Assembly (NCBI GenBank): GCA_964344785.1
Contig: CAYFOR010000013.1
Span: 1 to 42,071, forward strand
From: Thiopontia sp964344785
Lineage (GTDB): Bacteria > Pseudomonadota > Gammaproteobacteria > GCF-002020875
Direction: 5' to 3'
Length of the DNA: 42,071 bases
How positions within the stretch are numbered: position 1 is the first letter of the stretch; each line of letters opens with the position of its first letter. Below are positions 17,172 through 25,738 of the stretch, piece after piece. A program made the position numbers and the translations under genes. The notes under the pieces are model-generated. The model saw only the letters and a list, made by a program, of their open reading frames with translations, did no database searches and had not been told where the DNA came from.

Positions 17172-19436
17172 ATGTTCCACTCACTGCAGCAGAGAATCGT
17201 CCTCCTCACTGCATCGATGATCATCCTGACCGGGATCGGTCTCACAACCCTCACCCTCTATGATGGGTATATCGTTGCCAAAAGACATCACCTGACAGAG
17301 CTTGAAGCAACCGTCATTGAGGCTGGATCACTGGTTGAATCTGACCTCTATCGCTACAATGTCCACAAACTGCGCAATGCCGCCTTATCCATTCGTTCCG
17401 GGCGGAAACTGGAGTATTTATGGGTACTGGATCGCAGCGGCCGTCTGATCACTGATGGCAGTAAAAGCCCCGTTTTACGAAACCAAAGGCCAGATAGCCC
17501 CTTTATCGAACAGTTGATCGCTACAACAGAGACCATTCACCATGATGGGGAAAACCATTTGTGGGCCGGTCACCCCATCACCATTACGGAAACAGAGGTC
17601 CTGGGATATGTGGTTGCTGCAACAAGGCAGGAACAGTTCGATGTCGTAGTCAACAAGCAGCTCAGGAAATACTTCCTGCTACTCACACCAGTACTTCTGT
17701 TGAGTGTGGTACTGGCCGTGCTGCTGGGCTGGAGAATATCCCGTCCTCTGAGCAAAATCACTCAAGTCGCAAGGCAAATCAGCAAGGGAGACCTGGAAAT
17801 CAGGGCTGCAAAGGGTGGTTTTGACGAAGTATGCATACTTTCTGACACGATCAATGAGATGGCCGACCGCCTTTCAGAGAAGATCATCGCCCTTCAGAAA
17901 TCCGAGAAGGCGCTGATCGAATCAAACAGCAAGATTGAATCCTTCAATCAGACCCTGGAGAAAGAGATAGAAGAGCGTACTGCAGATCTGGTCAAGGCCA
18001 ACCAGGCCAAGGATAATTTTCTTGCCTCCATGAGCCATGAGTTACGCACACCGCTGACCACCATCATCGGCAACTGTGACCATTTACTGGAAGAGGGCTA
18101 TTGTGGGCAGTCCGACTGCCTTCAGAGCGATTCCATCGAAGTACTTCGAACCATTGCCAGCGCAGGAATGGCACAGTTGGCACTGATCAATGACATTCTC
18201 GATATGTCAAAACTCGAGTCTGGAAAATTCACGATTGAAGAGGCTCCCTACGATCTCACCTTCCTGCTTCAGGACATCAAACATATGTTTCAAACCCGAG
18301 CAGCGGATGCCGGGCTGGAGTTATTGATTGAGCAGCAGAATGAAGAGGCATTTCTACTCATCGGGGATGGTCAGCGTATTGGACAGATACTGAACAACCT
18401 GCTGAGTAACGCACTCAAGTTCACTTTAGAAGGCAGCGTCTCTCTGACCACCCACACGGAGGGAGAGAATATCCTCTTTACGGTGAAAGATACCGGGATC
18501 GGAATGTCGCCTGAAGTCATCGACAAGCTCTTCAGTCGCTTTGAGCAGGCGGATGGAACGATATCAAAACGCTTTGGCGGGAGCGGTCTGGGCCTCTATA
18601 TCTCACTGAATCTGGCAGAACTGATGGGCGGGACAATCGATGTATCCAGCAGTGAAGGGGTAGGCTCGGTTTTCCAGTTAACCCTTCCCTACAAGAGAAG
18701 TGAGCTTCGAGAGCGACGCTCAAAACGCAGGGATGAACTGGGAACCGTACTGAATGAACAGCTGAATGGGCATGTTCTGATCGCCGAAGATACGCTGGAA
18801 TTACAGATACTGGAGAGACGTATCCTGGAGGCGATGGGGCTGCAGGTAACCGTTGTAAAGGATGGATCGGAGGCCGTTGACCGGGCAACCGCCGAAACAT
18901 TTGATGTGATTCTGATGGATATGCAGATGCCGGTGATGGATGGCATTGAGGCCACCAGGGCGCTACGTGAGAAAAAGATCGATACTCCAATCATCGCGCT
19001 GACTGCAAACGTCATGAAAAGTCACAAAGAACAGTTTGTGGCTGCAGGCTGCAATGAATTTATCGGGAAGCCGATTGATAAACACGAATTGAAAAGAGTT
19101 CTGAAGGGCCACCTGAGCAGGCGTGAAGAGGTGGATACGGACATGAATACGGATGCAGAAGAGGAGGTTGATGACGAGCTGATGTCCATCTTCCAGGAGA
19201 GTGCTGCAGGCTACCAAAAAGAATTACTCGATGCACTGCCCCGACAAGACTGGGACAAGATCAAGGAGATTGCGCATCCTGTCAAAGGCACGGGCTCTTC
19301 ATTCGGATTCCCCAATCTTACCGAGAAAGCCAGGTTGGTATGTGATGCCTATGATAATGATCAGTTTGATCGTTTATCTCAATTGACTCAGATTTTGATT
19401 GAGGAACTGGACTCCATAATATCCAAGCTGAAATAG
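17172..19436 (+). CDS. Hybrid histidine kinase: periplasmic sensor-HAMP-HisKA-HATPase-REC-HPt
   Basis: 754 residues. TM1 about 9-30, periplasmic domain about 31-168, TM2 about 169-190, HAMP about 190-245, coiled coil to about 275. His289 is in SMSHELRTPL, followed by ATPase boxes NLLSNALKF, DTGIGM and GGSGLGL. REC Asp583 is in LMDMQMPVMDG. The C-terminal HPt has His702 in EIAHPVKGTGSSFGFP. This gives a full His-Asp-His chain in one protein, ready to pass phosphate to an external regulator. The gene lies directly behind the PhnD-like protein, its probable input. It is the only kinase of the island on the plus strand. Confidence 0.92.
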   Translation: MFHSLQQRIVLLTASMIILTGIGLTTLTLYDGYIVAKRHHLTELEATVIEAGSLVESDLYRYNVHKLRNAALSIRSGRKLEYLWVLDRSGRLITDGSKSPVLRNQRPDSPFIEQLIATTETIHHDGENHLWAGHPITITETEVLGYVVAATRQEQFDVVVNKQLRKYFLLLTPVLLLSVVLAVLLGWRISRPLSKITQVARQISKGDLEIRAAKGGFDEVCILSDTINEMADRLSEKIIALQKSEKALIESNSKIESFNQTLEKEIEERTADLVKANQAKDNFLASMSHELRTPLTTIIGNCDHLLEEGYCGQSDCLQSDSIEVLRTIASAGMAQLALINDILDMSKLESGKFTIEEAPYDLTFLLQDIKHMFQTRAADAGLELLIEQQNEEAFLLIGDGQRIGQILNNLLSNALKFTLEGSVSLTTHTEGENILFTVKDTGIGMSPEVIDKLFSRFEQADGTISKRFGGSGLGLYISLNLAELMGGTIDVSSSEGVGSVFQLTLPYKRSELRERRSKRRDELGTVLNEQLNGHVLIAEDTLELQILERRILEAMGLQVTVVKDGSEAVDRATAETFDVILMDMQMPVMDGIEATRALREKKIDTPIIALTANVMKSHKEQFVAAGCNEFIGKPIDKHELKRVLKGHLSRREEVDTDMNTDAEEEVDDELMSIFQESAAGYQKELLDALPRQDWDKIKEIAHPVKGTGSSFGFPNLTEKARLVCDAYDNDQFDRLSQLTQILIEELDSIISKLK

Positions 19437-19461
19437 TTCAGACCGGACCTGCATTATTCCG

Positions 19462-22302
19462 CTAGTGCCGCTGTCTGGAGTGAAAAAGTTCCCTGAACTG
19501 GCTCCAGCTATTGGCCAGCGACAGTACCAACTGCACCAGCTCATCCCTGTTGAAGGGCTTGTGCAGGAACTCGAAATTGAGACCAATCTGTCTACGAATC
19601 TCTTCGGGTGCGTGATCCATGTACGCCGTCACAAAGATGATTCGCACATCACTGTCGAGCCGACGGACCCTTTTGGCCGTTTCCAGGCCATCCCATCCTC
19701 CTTGCATTCGAATATCCAGCAAAATCACACTATAGGGACATCCATCGGAGAGGGCCTTCTCAAACATCTGATACCCATCATGACCGCTCAAGGCCCGGTC
19801 GAGCTGAATCGGGTATGGTGTCGGGCCGGTCGAAGCATCCGACAATTCATCTTCGCCATCAAACTCCGCCTCTACAACCTCTTCACCCTCTCCAAGAAGC
19901 AATGCGTATGAGTCCAGTACATCCTGCTCATCATCGATTGCCAGCACACGCCACAGTGCTGCCGACTCCACCCCTGACAATGGTAGGGTTGCTGTCGGAT
20001 CACTCTTGACTTCAAGATACTGTGTCAGTGTCTGTCTTAACGCATCACGGTCAATCGGTTTGGCCAGAAACCCACTGCATCCAGCCTTTTCAAAGGCTTC
20101 ACGGTGATGCGGCATCACATTCGCAGTCAAGGCAACAATCGGTTTTTCATACCCTCTTCTCCTCAAGATCTGGGTCGCCTTGATCCCATCCAAAACCGGC
20201 ATCTGCATATCCATCAGAATGAGATCGAAACTCTGCCGCATCGTGGCATTGACGGCCTCCTGCCCATTCTCAACCGTGGTCACATCCACACCAACTCTCT
20301 CCAGTATCCGCCGCTCCAGAAGCTGCAGCGCGATAGTATCTTCCGCAACCAGCACTGAACCGGAGTAATACTCACCCCGCTGCCGGGATGCCGCATCCTC
20401 ACCCACACTACTCACCGGGAGTTCGCTAGGCTGGTAGGGCAGCACCAGGGTAAAAATGGACCCAATACCCTTCTTGCTGGAGGCATCCACCGTGCCCCCC
20501 ATCAATTCCGCCAGATTGAGCGAAATATAGAGTCCGAGCCCACTCCCGCCAAAGCGGCGAGAGATGGAGCCATCGGCCTGTTCGAAACGTTGAAAGAGTT
20601 TCTCCTGATCTGCAGGGTTCATCCCGACTCCGGTATCCTGTACCTTGAAGGCAAGATGTTGCCCTACCCGCTCTGCTGTTACCGTGACCTTACCGCGCTC
20701 TGTAAACTTGATTGCATTGCCGATGAGATTGATCAATACCTGTTGAATACGCTGTACATCCCCAATCAACTGATATGTCTCCCGGTAGCGTTCTTCAACG
20801 ACCAGCTCCAGCCCCTTGTTCGCAGCACGCAGTGAAAACATCTGCCGGATCGTCCGCAACATTTTCGAGAGGTCATAGGTGACTTCCGAGATGGTGAATT
20901 TTCCTGACTGGATCTTCGACATATCCAAAATATCGTTCACCAATGCCAACTGGTTCTCCCCTGCCACCTTGATCGACTCGATCATATCCCGGTGCTGCAA
21001 CTGACAACCATGCTCCAGCAGAAACTCACTGTTACCGATAATGGAGGTCAGTGGCGTTCTCAGCTCATGACTCATGTTCGAAAGAAACTCATCCTTGGTA
21101 CGCCCCAGCTCCAGCAGACTCCGCTCCTTTTCAAACAGGGCATCCGACAGTTTGTTGATCTCGGTGACCCCGCTCGCCTCAAACTGTTCACTGGAACCGT
21201 TGATGACATGCTCGGTCAACTGCGTGATGGGACGTGTCAGAATCAACGAGATATACCGGACAAAGAGCACCAGAACAATCAGCACCAGCGGGATCAGAAC
21301 AACCAACCGTTCCTGCATCTTGATCACCGGAGCAAGAATTTCACTTCTGTTCTGGCGCACCACCAGCCCCATATCCAGATCGGGAATCCAGCTCCAGATC
21401 GCATAAATCGAACCACAGATGCTATTCAGCATCCAGCCGTTCCCGCTCTTGTGTGCCAGTGCCTGTCTCATCGGAAACAGGTGGGGCTGATTGCGAAACA
21501 GCCTTTCACAATGCTCCGTACGCTCTTCCAGAATCGTTCCCGGCCGAAACCCGGCAATGAAGTTCGCTCCATCACCATTGAACCGCTGCTGTGCAACAAT
21601 GATATCTCCGGTATTGCCAAGCCCGGTGTAGTTCCGCACCAGATCATTGAGCCGAGTCAACGAGAAGGGCCGAACCAGGATACCTTCGAAGTCGGCCCCA
21701 TATTTCGCATCACTATCTTCAAACAACGGTATTGCCATCAACATGGTCGTGGTTTCCATCAACTCGACAAGACCATACTTCGAGACCGACAGCCGGTTTT
21801 TTCTCTTCACCTCGGCAAGCAGATCCGACAGAATCGTCCTGCCATAGAAGCCCTTTTCAGACAGCAACATACCGAGTTCAGTGTCCATTCCCTGAAGCGA
21901 GAAGACCAGTTCTCCCTCCGGGTTGAGCAGAAAAAGGGCGTCCACTCCCTGCATGCCGAGCACCGCCTCGAATCCTTCACGAAACTGTATCGACGCCAGT
22001 TGATAGCGACTGCTCTCCAGCCCGTTCCACTGGTAACTATGCAACAGGTTGCTCGCCCGGTTACGAAAACCTGAACCAGTTGAGAGATTTTCCATCCACC
22101 GTTCCTGGGAATCGAACAGTTCCAGCAATCGGTTCTTGCGAAACTCGGCCTGGTACTCCAGCGCCTCTTTGGCAGACTGTTCCAGCGCATTGATTGCGAT
22201 GACATAAGTCACCCCTCCAACCAATGAAATCGCAGCCAGCAATACCAACAGGATACCCTGAAGATAACGGGCAAATATGGATCTCTCTCTCAGTATCCCC
22301 AC
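19462..22302 (-). CDS. Hybrid histidine kinase: dCACHE-like sensor-HisKA-HATPase-REC-REC
   Basis: 946 residues from a GTG with GGAGG ten bases upstream; a TTG at 22320 would lie inside that site. TM1 is at about 12-36. A large periplasmic domain (about 40-335) has PAS-like repeats typical of double CACHE sensors (GVDALFLLNPEGELVFS). TM2 is at about 336-356. His412 is in NMSHELRTPL. ATPase boxes are NLIGNAIKF, DTGVGM and GGSGLGL. REC1 Asp698 is in LMDMQMPVLDG. REC2 (from about 800) has Asp863 in LLDIRMQGGWDG. An acidic insert of about 40 residues separates the first acidic pocket (AIDDEQDVLDSYALLLG) from the rest of REC2. No HPt. Convergent with the preceding kinase gene. Confidence 0.9.
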   Translation of the reverse strand: MGILRERSIFARYLQGILLVLLAAISLVGGVTYVIAINALEQSAKEALEYQAEFRKNRLLELFDSQERWMENLSTGSGFRNRASNLLHSYQWNGLESSRYQLASIQFREGFEAVLGMQGVDALFLLNPEGELVFSLQGMDTELGMLLSEKGFYGRTILSDLLAEVKRKNRLSVSKYGLVELMETTTMLMAIPLFEDSDAKYGADFEGILVRPFSLTRLNDLVRNYTGLGNTGDIIVAQQRFNGDGANFIAGFRPGTILEERTEHCERLFRNQPHLFPMRQALAHKSGNGWMLNSICGSIYAIWSWIPDLDMGLVVRQNRSEILAPVIKMQERLVVLIPLVLIVLVLFVRYISLILTRPITQLTEHVINGSSEQFEASGVTEINKLSDALFEKERSLLELGRTKDEFLSNMSHELRTPLTSIIGNSEFLLEHGCQLQHRDMIESIKVAGENQLALVNDILDMSKIQSGKFTISEVTYDLSKMLRTIRQMFSLRAANKGLELVVEERYRETYQLIGDVQRIQQVLINLIGNAIKFTERGKVTVTAERVGQHLAFKVQDTGVGMNPADQEKLFQRFEQADGSISRRFGGSGLGLYISLNLAELMGGTVDASSKKGIGSIFTLVLPYQPSELPVSSVGEDAASRQRGEYYSGSVLVAEDTIALQLLERRILERVGVDVTTVENGQEAVNATMRQSFDLILMDMQMPVLDGIKATQILRRRGYEKPIVALTANVMPHHREAFEKAGCSGFLAKPIDRDALRQTLTQYLEVKSDPTATLPLSGVESAALWRVLAIDDEQDVLDSYALLLGEGEEVVEAEFDGEDELSDASTGPTPYPIQLDRALSGHDGYQMFEKALSDGCPYSVILLDIRMQGGWDGLETAKRVRRLDSDVRIIFVTAYMDHAPEEIRRQIGLNFEFLHKPFNRDELVQLVLSLANSWSQFRELFHSRQRH

Positions 22303-22427
22303 GTCATGCTTTCCTCCCAATGCGAAATCATCCTACCATAACCATTTCACGTTTTTATACTGCAAGGCCTCTGCACGAAACATCCATTCGAAGGAACCTT
22401 TCGATCGCGGTTTGCTGCAACCGATGA

Positions 22428-24401
22428 CTATCGGCTTGAGAGATCGAGAAGTACCTTGCTCACCTGCTCTACCTGCGCAGATGCCGCCTCCATCTCACCA
22501 CTGCCGATCAGCTCCTGCAGTCTTTTTCCCATCCGGGTCAACTCGGGATAACCAAAGGAGGCACCACTACCTTTGATGGTGTGGGCAATTTTGGAGATAT
22601 CACTCCAACGCCCTTCGGCAAAGGCGGCCATCAGATCGTCTCGCTTGACCGTCATCTGCTCAACAAAGAGCATCATCAGATCATCATCAAGCAGCTCACT
22701 CGCAGTGGTATCGGCATATTCCTGCGTACTGTTGTCCCTCTCATTCTCATCCATGCTGTCTTGTGGTGCCGCAGGCAGAAAGCGTGTCAGCACCATCTTC
22801 AACTCAACCCGATCAATCGGTTTGGAGAGAAAGCCGTCACAACCGGCCTCAAAAAATGCATTTCGCTGCGCGTGCATCACATTGGCGGTCAAGGCGACAA
22901 TAGGGGTTGCAATCCCCATGCTGCGAAGCGCACGTGTTGCCTCAACCCCATCCATCACCGGCATCTGCATATCCATCAGAATCAGGTCATACCGGTGCGC
23001 TACCGCTCGTTCAACGGCCTCCTCCCCATGGTCGGCAAAATCAACCTCGGCACCATAACTCTCAACCATTCTCCGCTCGAGCTTCTGCAGTTCAGGGGTA
23101 TCTTCTGCAATCAACACCCGCCCTTTCAGCGCCAGGGCCGGCTGCCGCTCACGCCCCCGTTCCCGCTCCAGATCGTCCAGTACCTTTCCCTCACGCAGAG
23201 GCAGGCTCACTTCAAACCGGGACCCGGTGTCCAGCTCACTGCGCACACTGATCTCCCCACCCATTAACTCAACCAGTGTCCTGGAGATGTGAAGCCCCAA
23301 TCCGGTACCTCCAAAGCGGCCTGAAACGGTCTCATCGGCCTGCTCAAACGGGCTGAAAAGACGTCCCAGTACCTCCTGATCCATACCGATACCAGTATCC
23401 TCCACCACCATTCTGAGCCGATCCTGCTCACGATCCAGCGTCATGGTCAGCGTGACTTGCCCGGACGGAGTGAACTTGATCGCATTGCCCAACAGGTTGA
23501 TCAACACCTGGCTGAGCCTGCGTCCATCTCCAACCAACATCCGCTCAAACTCACTTTCCAGCCTGGTTTCAAACAGGATACCCCGCTCCGATGCCTTGCT
23601 GGAGAAGATCTCCCGAATCTCCTTGATCAGTACCAGTGGATTGAACTCTACCTGATCAATATCAAAACGCCCCGCTTCAATCTTCGAGTGATCGAGCAGG
23701 TCATTGATCAGATAGAGCAGCGTTTTCCCCGACACCTCCATGGATGAGAGAAGTTCAGCCTGCCCCGTAGTCAGCGGACTCTCCGCCATCAGTTCACAAT
23801 TGCCCAGCAAGGTGGAGAGCGGCGTTCTCAATTCGTGGCTCATGGAGGCGAGGAAGCGATCCTTCGAGCGGTTGGCGCGAACGGCCTCCTGCTCGGCTGC
23901 CATCAGACGCTGTTCCCGCTTCCAGTCATCCGCCAGAAACAGGGTGAGCTGCAGCAGCTCACTACGGTCAAAGGGTTTTCTCAGGTAGGTAAAGTGGTTG
24001 CCGATCTCCCGGCGCAGCTCCGCCAGCGTATAGTCCATGTAGGCAGTAATCAGTACAATCCGGGCGGTCGAGCCGGTCTCGCTGATTGCCTTGGCGGTCC
24101 GCAGGCCATCCCACCCTCCGGGCATTCTCATATCCAGCAGGATGACTGCATACCCCTTCTCGGCGGCCATCGCCGCCCCCTCTTCACCCTGCATGGTGGT
24201 ATCCAGCGCTATCTGCATGGGTAACTCGAAGCTGTCATTCTGCCCCTTCGAGTCATCATCAAGCAGAGAGTCCAGCAGCTCAAAGTCCTCCTGGTGGTCG
24301 TCCACCCCGAACAGTTTCTGATAGGTGATCAGAACCTCCGGGTCATCGTCAATCGCCAGCACCTGAACAACATCACTCCTGATGTGCCCAATATTACCCA
24401 T
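22428..24401 (-). CDS. Hybrid histidine kinase: REC-HisKA-HATPase-REC-HPt (cytosolic)
   Basis: 657 residues without membrane segments. The N-terminal REC (LAIDDDPEVLITYQKLFG, Asp90 in LLDMRMPGGWDG, then RKPFDRSELLQL) has an acidic insert like that of REC2 in the downstream kinase. His189 is in SMSHELRTPL, with ATPase boxes NLLGNAIKF, DTGIGM and GGTGLGL. The second REC has Asp477 in LMDMQMPVMDG. The HPt has His607 in KIAHTIKGSGASFGYP. Start at 24401 chosen for GAGGG 5 nt upstream. Input probably arrives by phosphotransfer to the N-terminal REC, perhaps from a partner kinase. The dCACHE kinase gene follows 125 nt downstream on the same strand. Confidence 0.9.
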   Translation of the reverse strand: MGNIGHIRSDVVQVLAIDDDPEVLITYQKLFGVDDHQEDFELLDSLLDDDSKGQNDSFELPMQIALDTTMQGEEGAAMAAEKGYAVILLDMRMPGGWDGLRTAKAISETGSTARIVLITAYMDYTLAELRREIGNHFTYLRKPFDRSELLQLTLFLADDWKREQRLMAAEQEAVRANRSKDRFLASMSHELRTPLSTLLGNCELMAESPLTTGQAELLSSMEVSGKTLLYLINDLLDHSKIEAGRFDIDQVEFNPLVLIKEIREIFSSKASERGILFETRLESEFERMLVGDGRRLSQVLINLLGNAIKFTPSGQVTLTMTLDREQDRLRMVVEDTGIGMDQEVLGRLFSPFEQADETVSGRFGGTGLGLHISRTLVELMGGEISVRSELDTGSRFEVSLPLREGKVLDDLERERGRERQPALALKGRVLIAEDTPELQKLERRMVESYGAEVDFADHGEEAVERAVAHRYDLILMDMQMPVMDGVEATRALRSMGIATPIVALTANVMHAQRNAFFEAGCDGFLSKPIDRVELKMVLTRFLPAAPQDSMDENERDNSTQEYADTTASELLDDDLMMLFVEQMTVKRDDLMAAFAEGRWSDISKIAHTIKGSGASFGYPELTRMGKRLQELIGSGEMEAASAQVEQVSKVLLDLSSR

Positions 24402-24700
24402 GCATGCCCTCTCTCCGTTCAAGCCGGATCTGCTTGCTGTTGCAACCTCCGATATACAATGCACCCATGAGCCGTAACATCACAAAAGAGACCATATCCA
24501 TAAGTATTCTTATAGTGTAACCGAAAGCAACCCCCATTTCCTGTCAGGACGTATTCACTCACCACAGTGATCCGCCCGACAATCAATCCACAACAGTCAC
24601 ACCTTGCCACTACGCAATGGCTGCAGATTCAATACAATTCGTAACCATTCACCACCATCTGTCCATCAAACCAATGGACTGAACCATCACAGGGAAGAGC
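24402..24700. other. Divergent intergenic region
   Basis: 299 bases between the cytosolic kinase and the aldo/keto reductase, carrying the promoters of both. No clear palindromes or RNA genes seen. Confidence 0.45.
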
Positions 24701-25738
24701 ATGCAATACACCACCCTTGGAAACAGTGACCTCAAGGTCTCAAAAATCACTCTTGGAACCATGACCTTCGGCCAACAAAACAGCGAGACAGAGGCACATC
24801 AGCAACTTGATCATGCACGGTCCTGCGGGATCAACATGATCGATACCGCAGAACTCTATCCCGTACCCCCACGCCCTGAAACCGTTCACCGTACGGAGTC
24901 GATCGTGGGCAACTGGCTCAACCACCAACCACGTGATCAACTGGTAGTCGCCACAAAGGTGGCAGGAGGCGGCCGCAACATTCACTGGATTCGCGACGGT
25001 CAGCTGCCCTATAACCGAAACAGTATTCGCAAGGCGCTGGAAGGGTCACTCAGGCGGCTGCAGACCGACTACATCGATCTGTATCAACTACACTGGCCGG
25101 AACGCAATACACCGATGTTCGGTCACTATCTGTTTGACCCCGAAGAAGAGCGTGACTTCACGCCGTTTCAGCAGACTCTGGAGGTGCTGCAGGAGCTGAT
25201 CGATGAGGGAAAGATCCGTCATGTCGGACTCTCCAATGAGTGGCCTTGGGGGGTGATGCAGTTTCTCAACCATGCAAACGCCTCCGGTCTGCCACGGATC
25301 ATCTCGGTCCAGAATGCCTACAATCTCATCAACCGCACCTATGAGACGGCCATGCTCGAGATGTGCCACCGGGAAAACATCTCGTTACTGGCCTACTCTC
25401 CACTCGCCTTCGGGCACCTCAGCGGCAAGTATCTTGAGAACCCGGCGGCAAAGGGCCGGGTCACCATCTTCGACGGCTTTGCCCAGCGCTACGAAAAGCC
25501 GATGGTTGAGCCGGCCATTCGTACCTATGCCGCACTCGCCGGAGAGCACGGCCTCTCACCGGCACAGTTGTCGCTGGCCTTTGTCTATAACCGATGGTTT
25601 GTCGGTACAACCCTCATCGGGGCCACTTCGATGAGACAGCTGGAAGAGAATATCGGTGCCTTTGATCTGGAGTGGAGCGATGAGCTGGAGCAGGCCGTGG
25701 AGCAGATTCGCCTCCGTTATTTCAATCCCGCCCCCTGA
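24701..25738 (+). CDS. tas: Aldo/keto reductase, Tas family
   Basis: 345 residues, as E. coli Tas (346), an NADP(H)-dependent (beta/alpha)8 oxidoreductase with unknown natural substrate. Tas-specific stretches are present: LGTMTFGQQNSE, DTAELYPVPPRPET and LKRLQTDY-type LRRLQTDYIDLYQLHW. The catalytic tetrad Asp/Tyr/Lys/His corresponds to D and Y in DTAELY, K in VVATKV and H in LYQLHW. AGGGA precedes the ATG. It converges on the hemerythrin-HPt kinase and the two 3' ends overlap by 22 nt. No functional link with the kinases is evident. Confidence 0.9.
   Translation: MQYTTLGNSDLKVSKITLGTMTFGQQNSETEAHQQLDHARSCGINMIDTAELYPVPPRPETVHRTESIVGNWLNHQPRDQLVVATKVAGGGRNIHWIRDGQLPYNRNSIRKALEGSLRRLQTDYIDLYQLHWPERNTPMFGHYLFDPEEERDFTPFQQTLEVLQELIDEGKIRHVGLSNEWPWGVMQFLNHANASGLPRIISVQNAYNLINRTYETAMLEMCHRENISLLAYSPLAFGHLSGKYLENPAAKGRVTIFDGFAQRYEKPMVEPAIRTYAALAGEHGLSPAQLSLAFVYNRWFVGTTLIGATSMRQLEENIGAFDLEWSDELEQAVEQIRLRYFNPAP

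Noticed and set aside
20992..22074. Plus-strand ORF of 360 codons
   Set aside because: Antisense shadow of the dCACHE kinase; low-complexity-like translation rich in Q, H and R.
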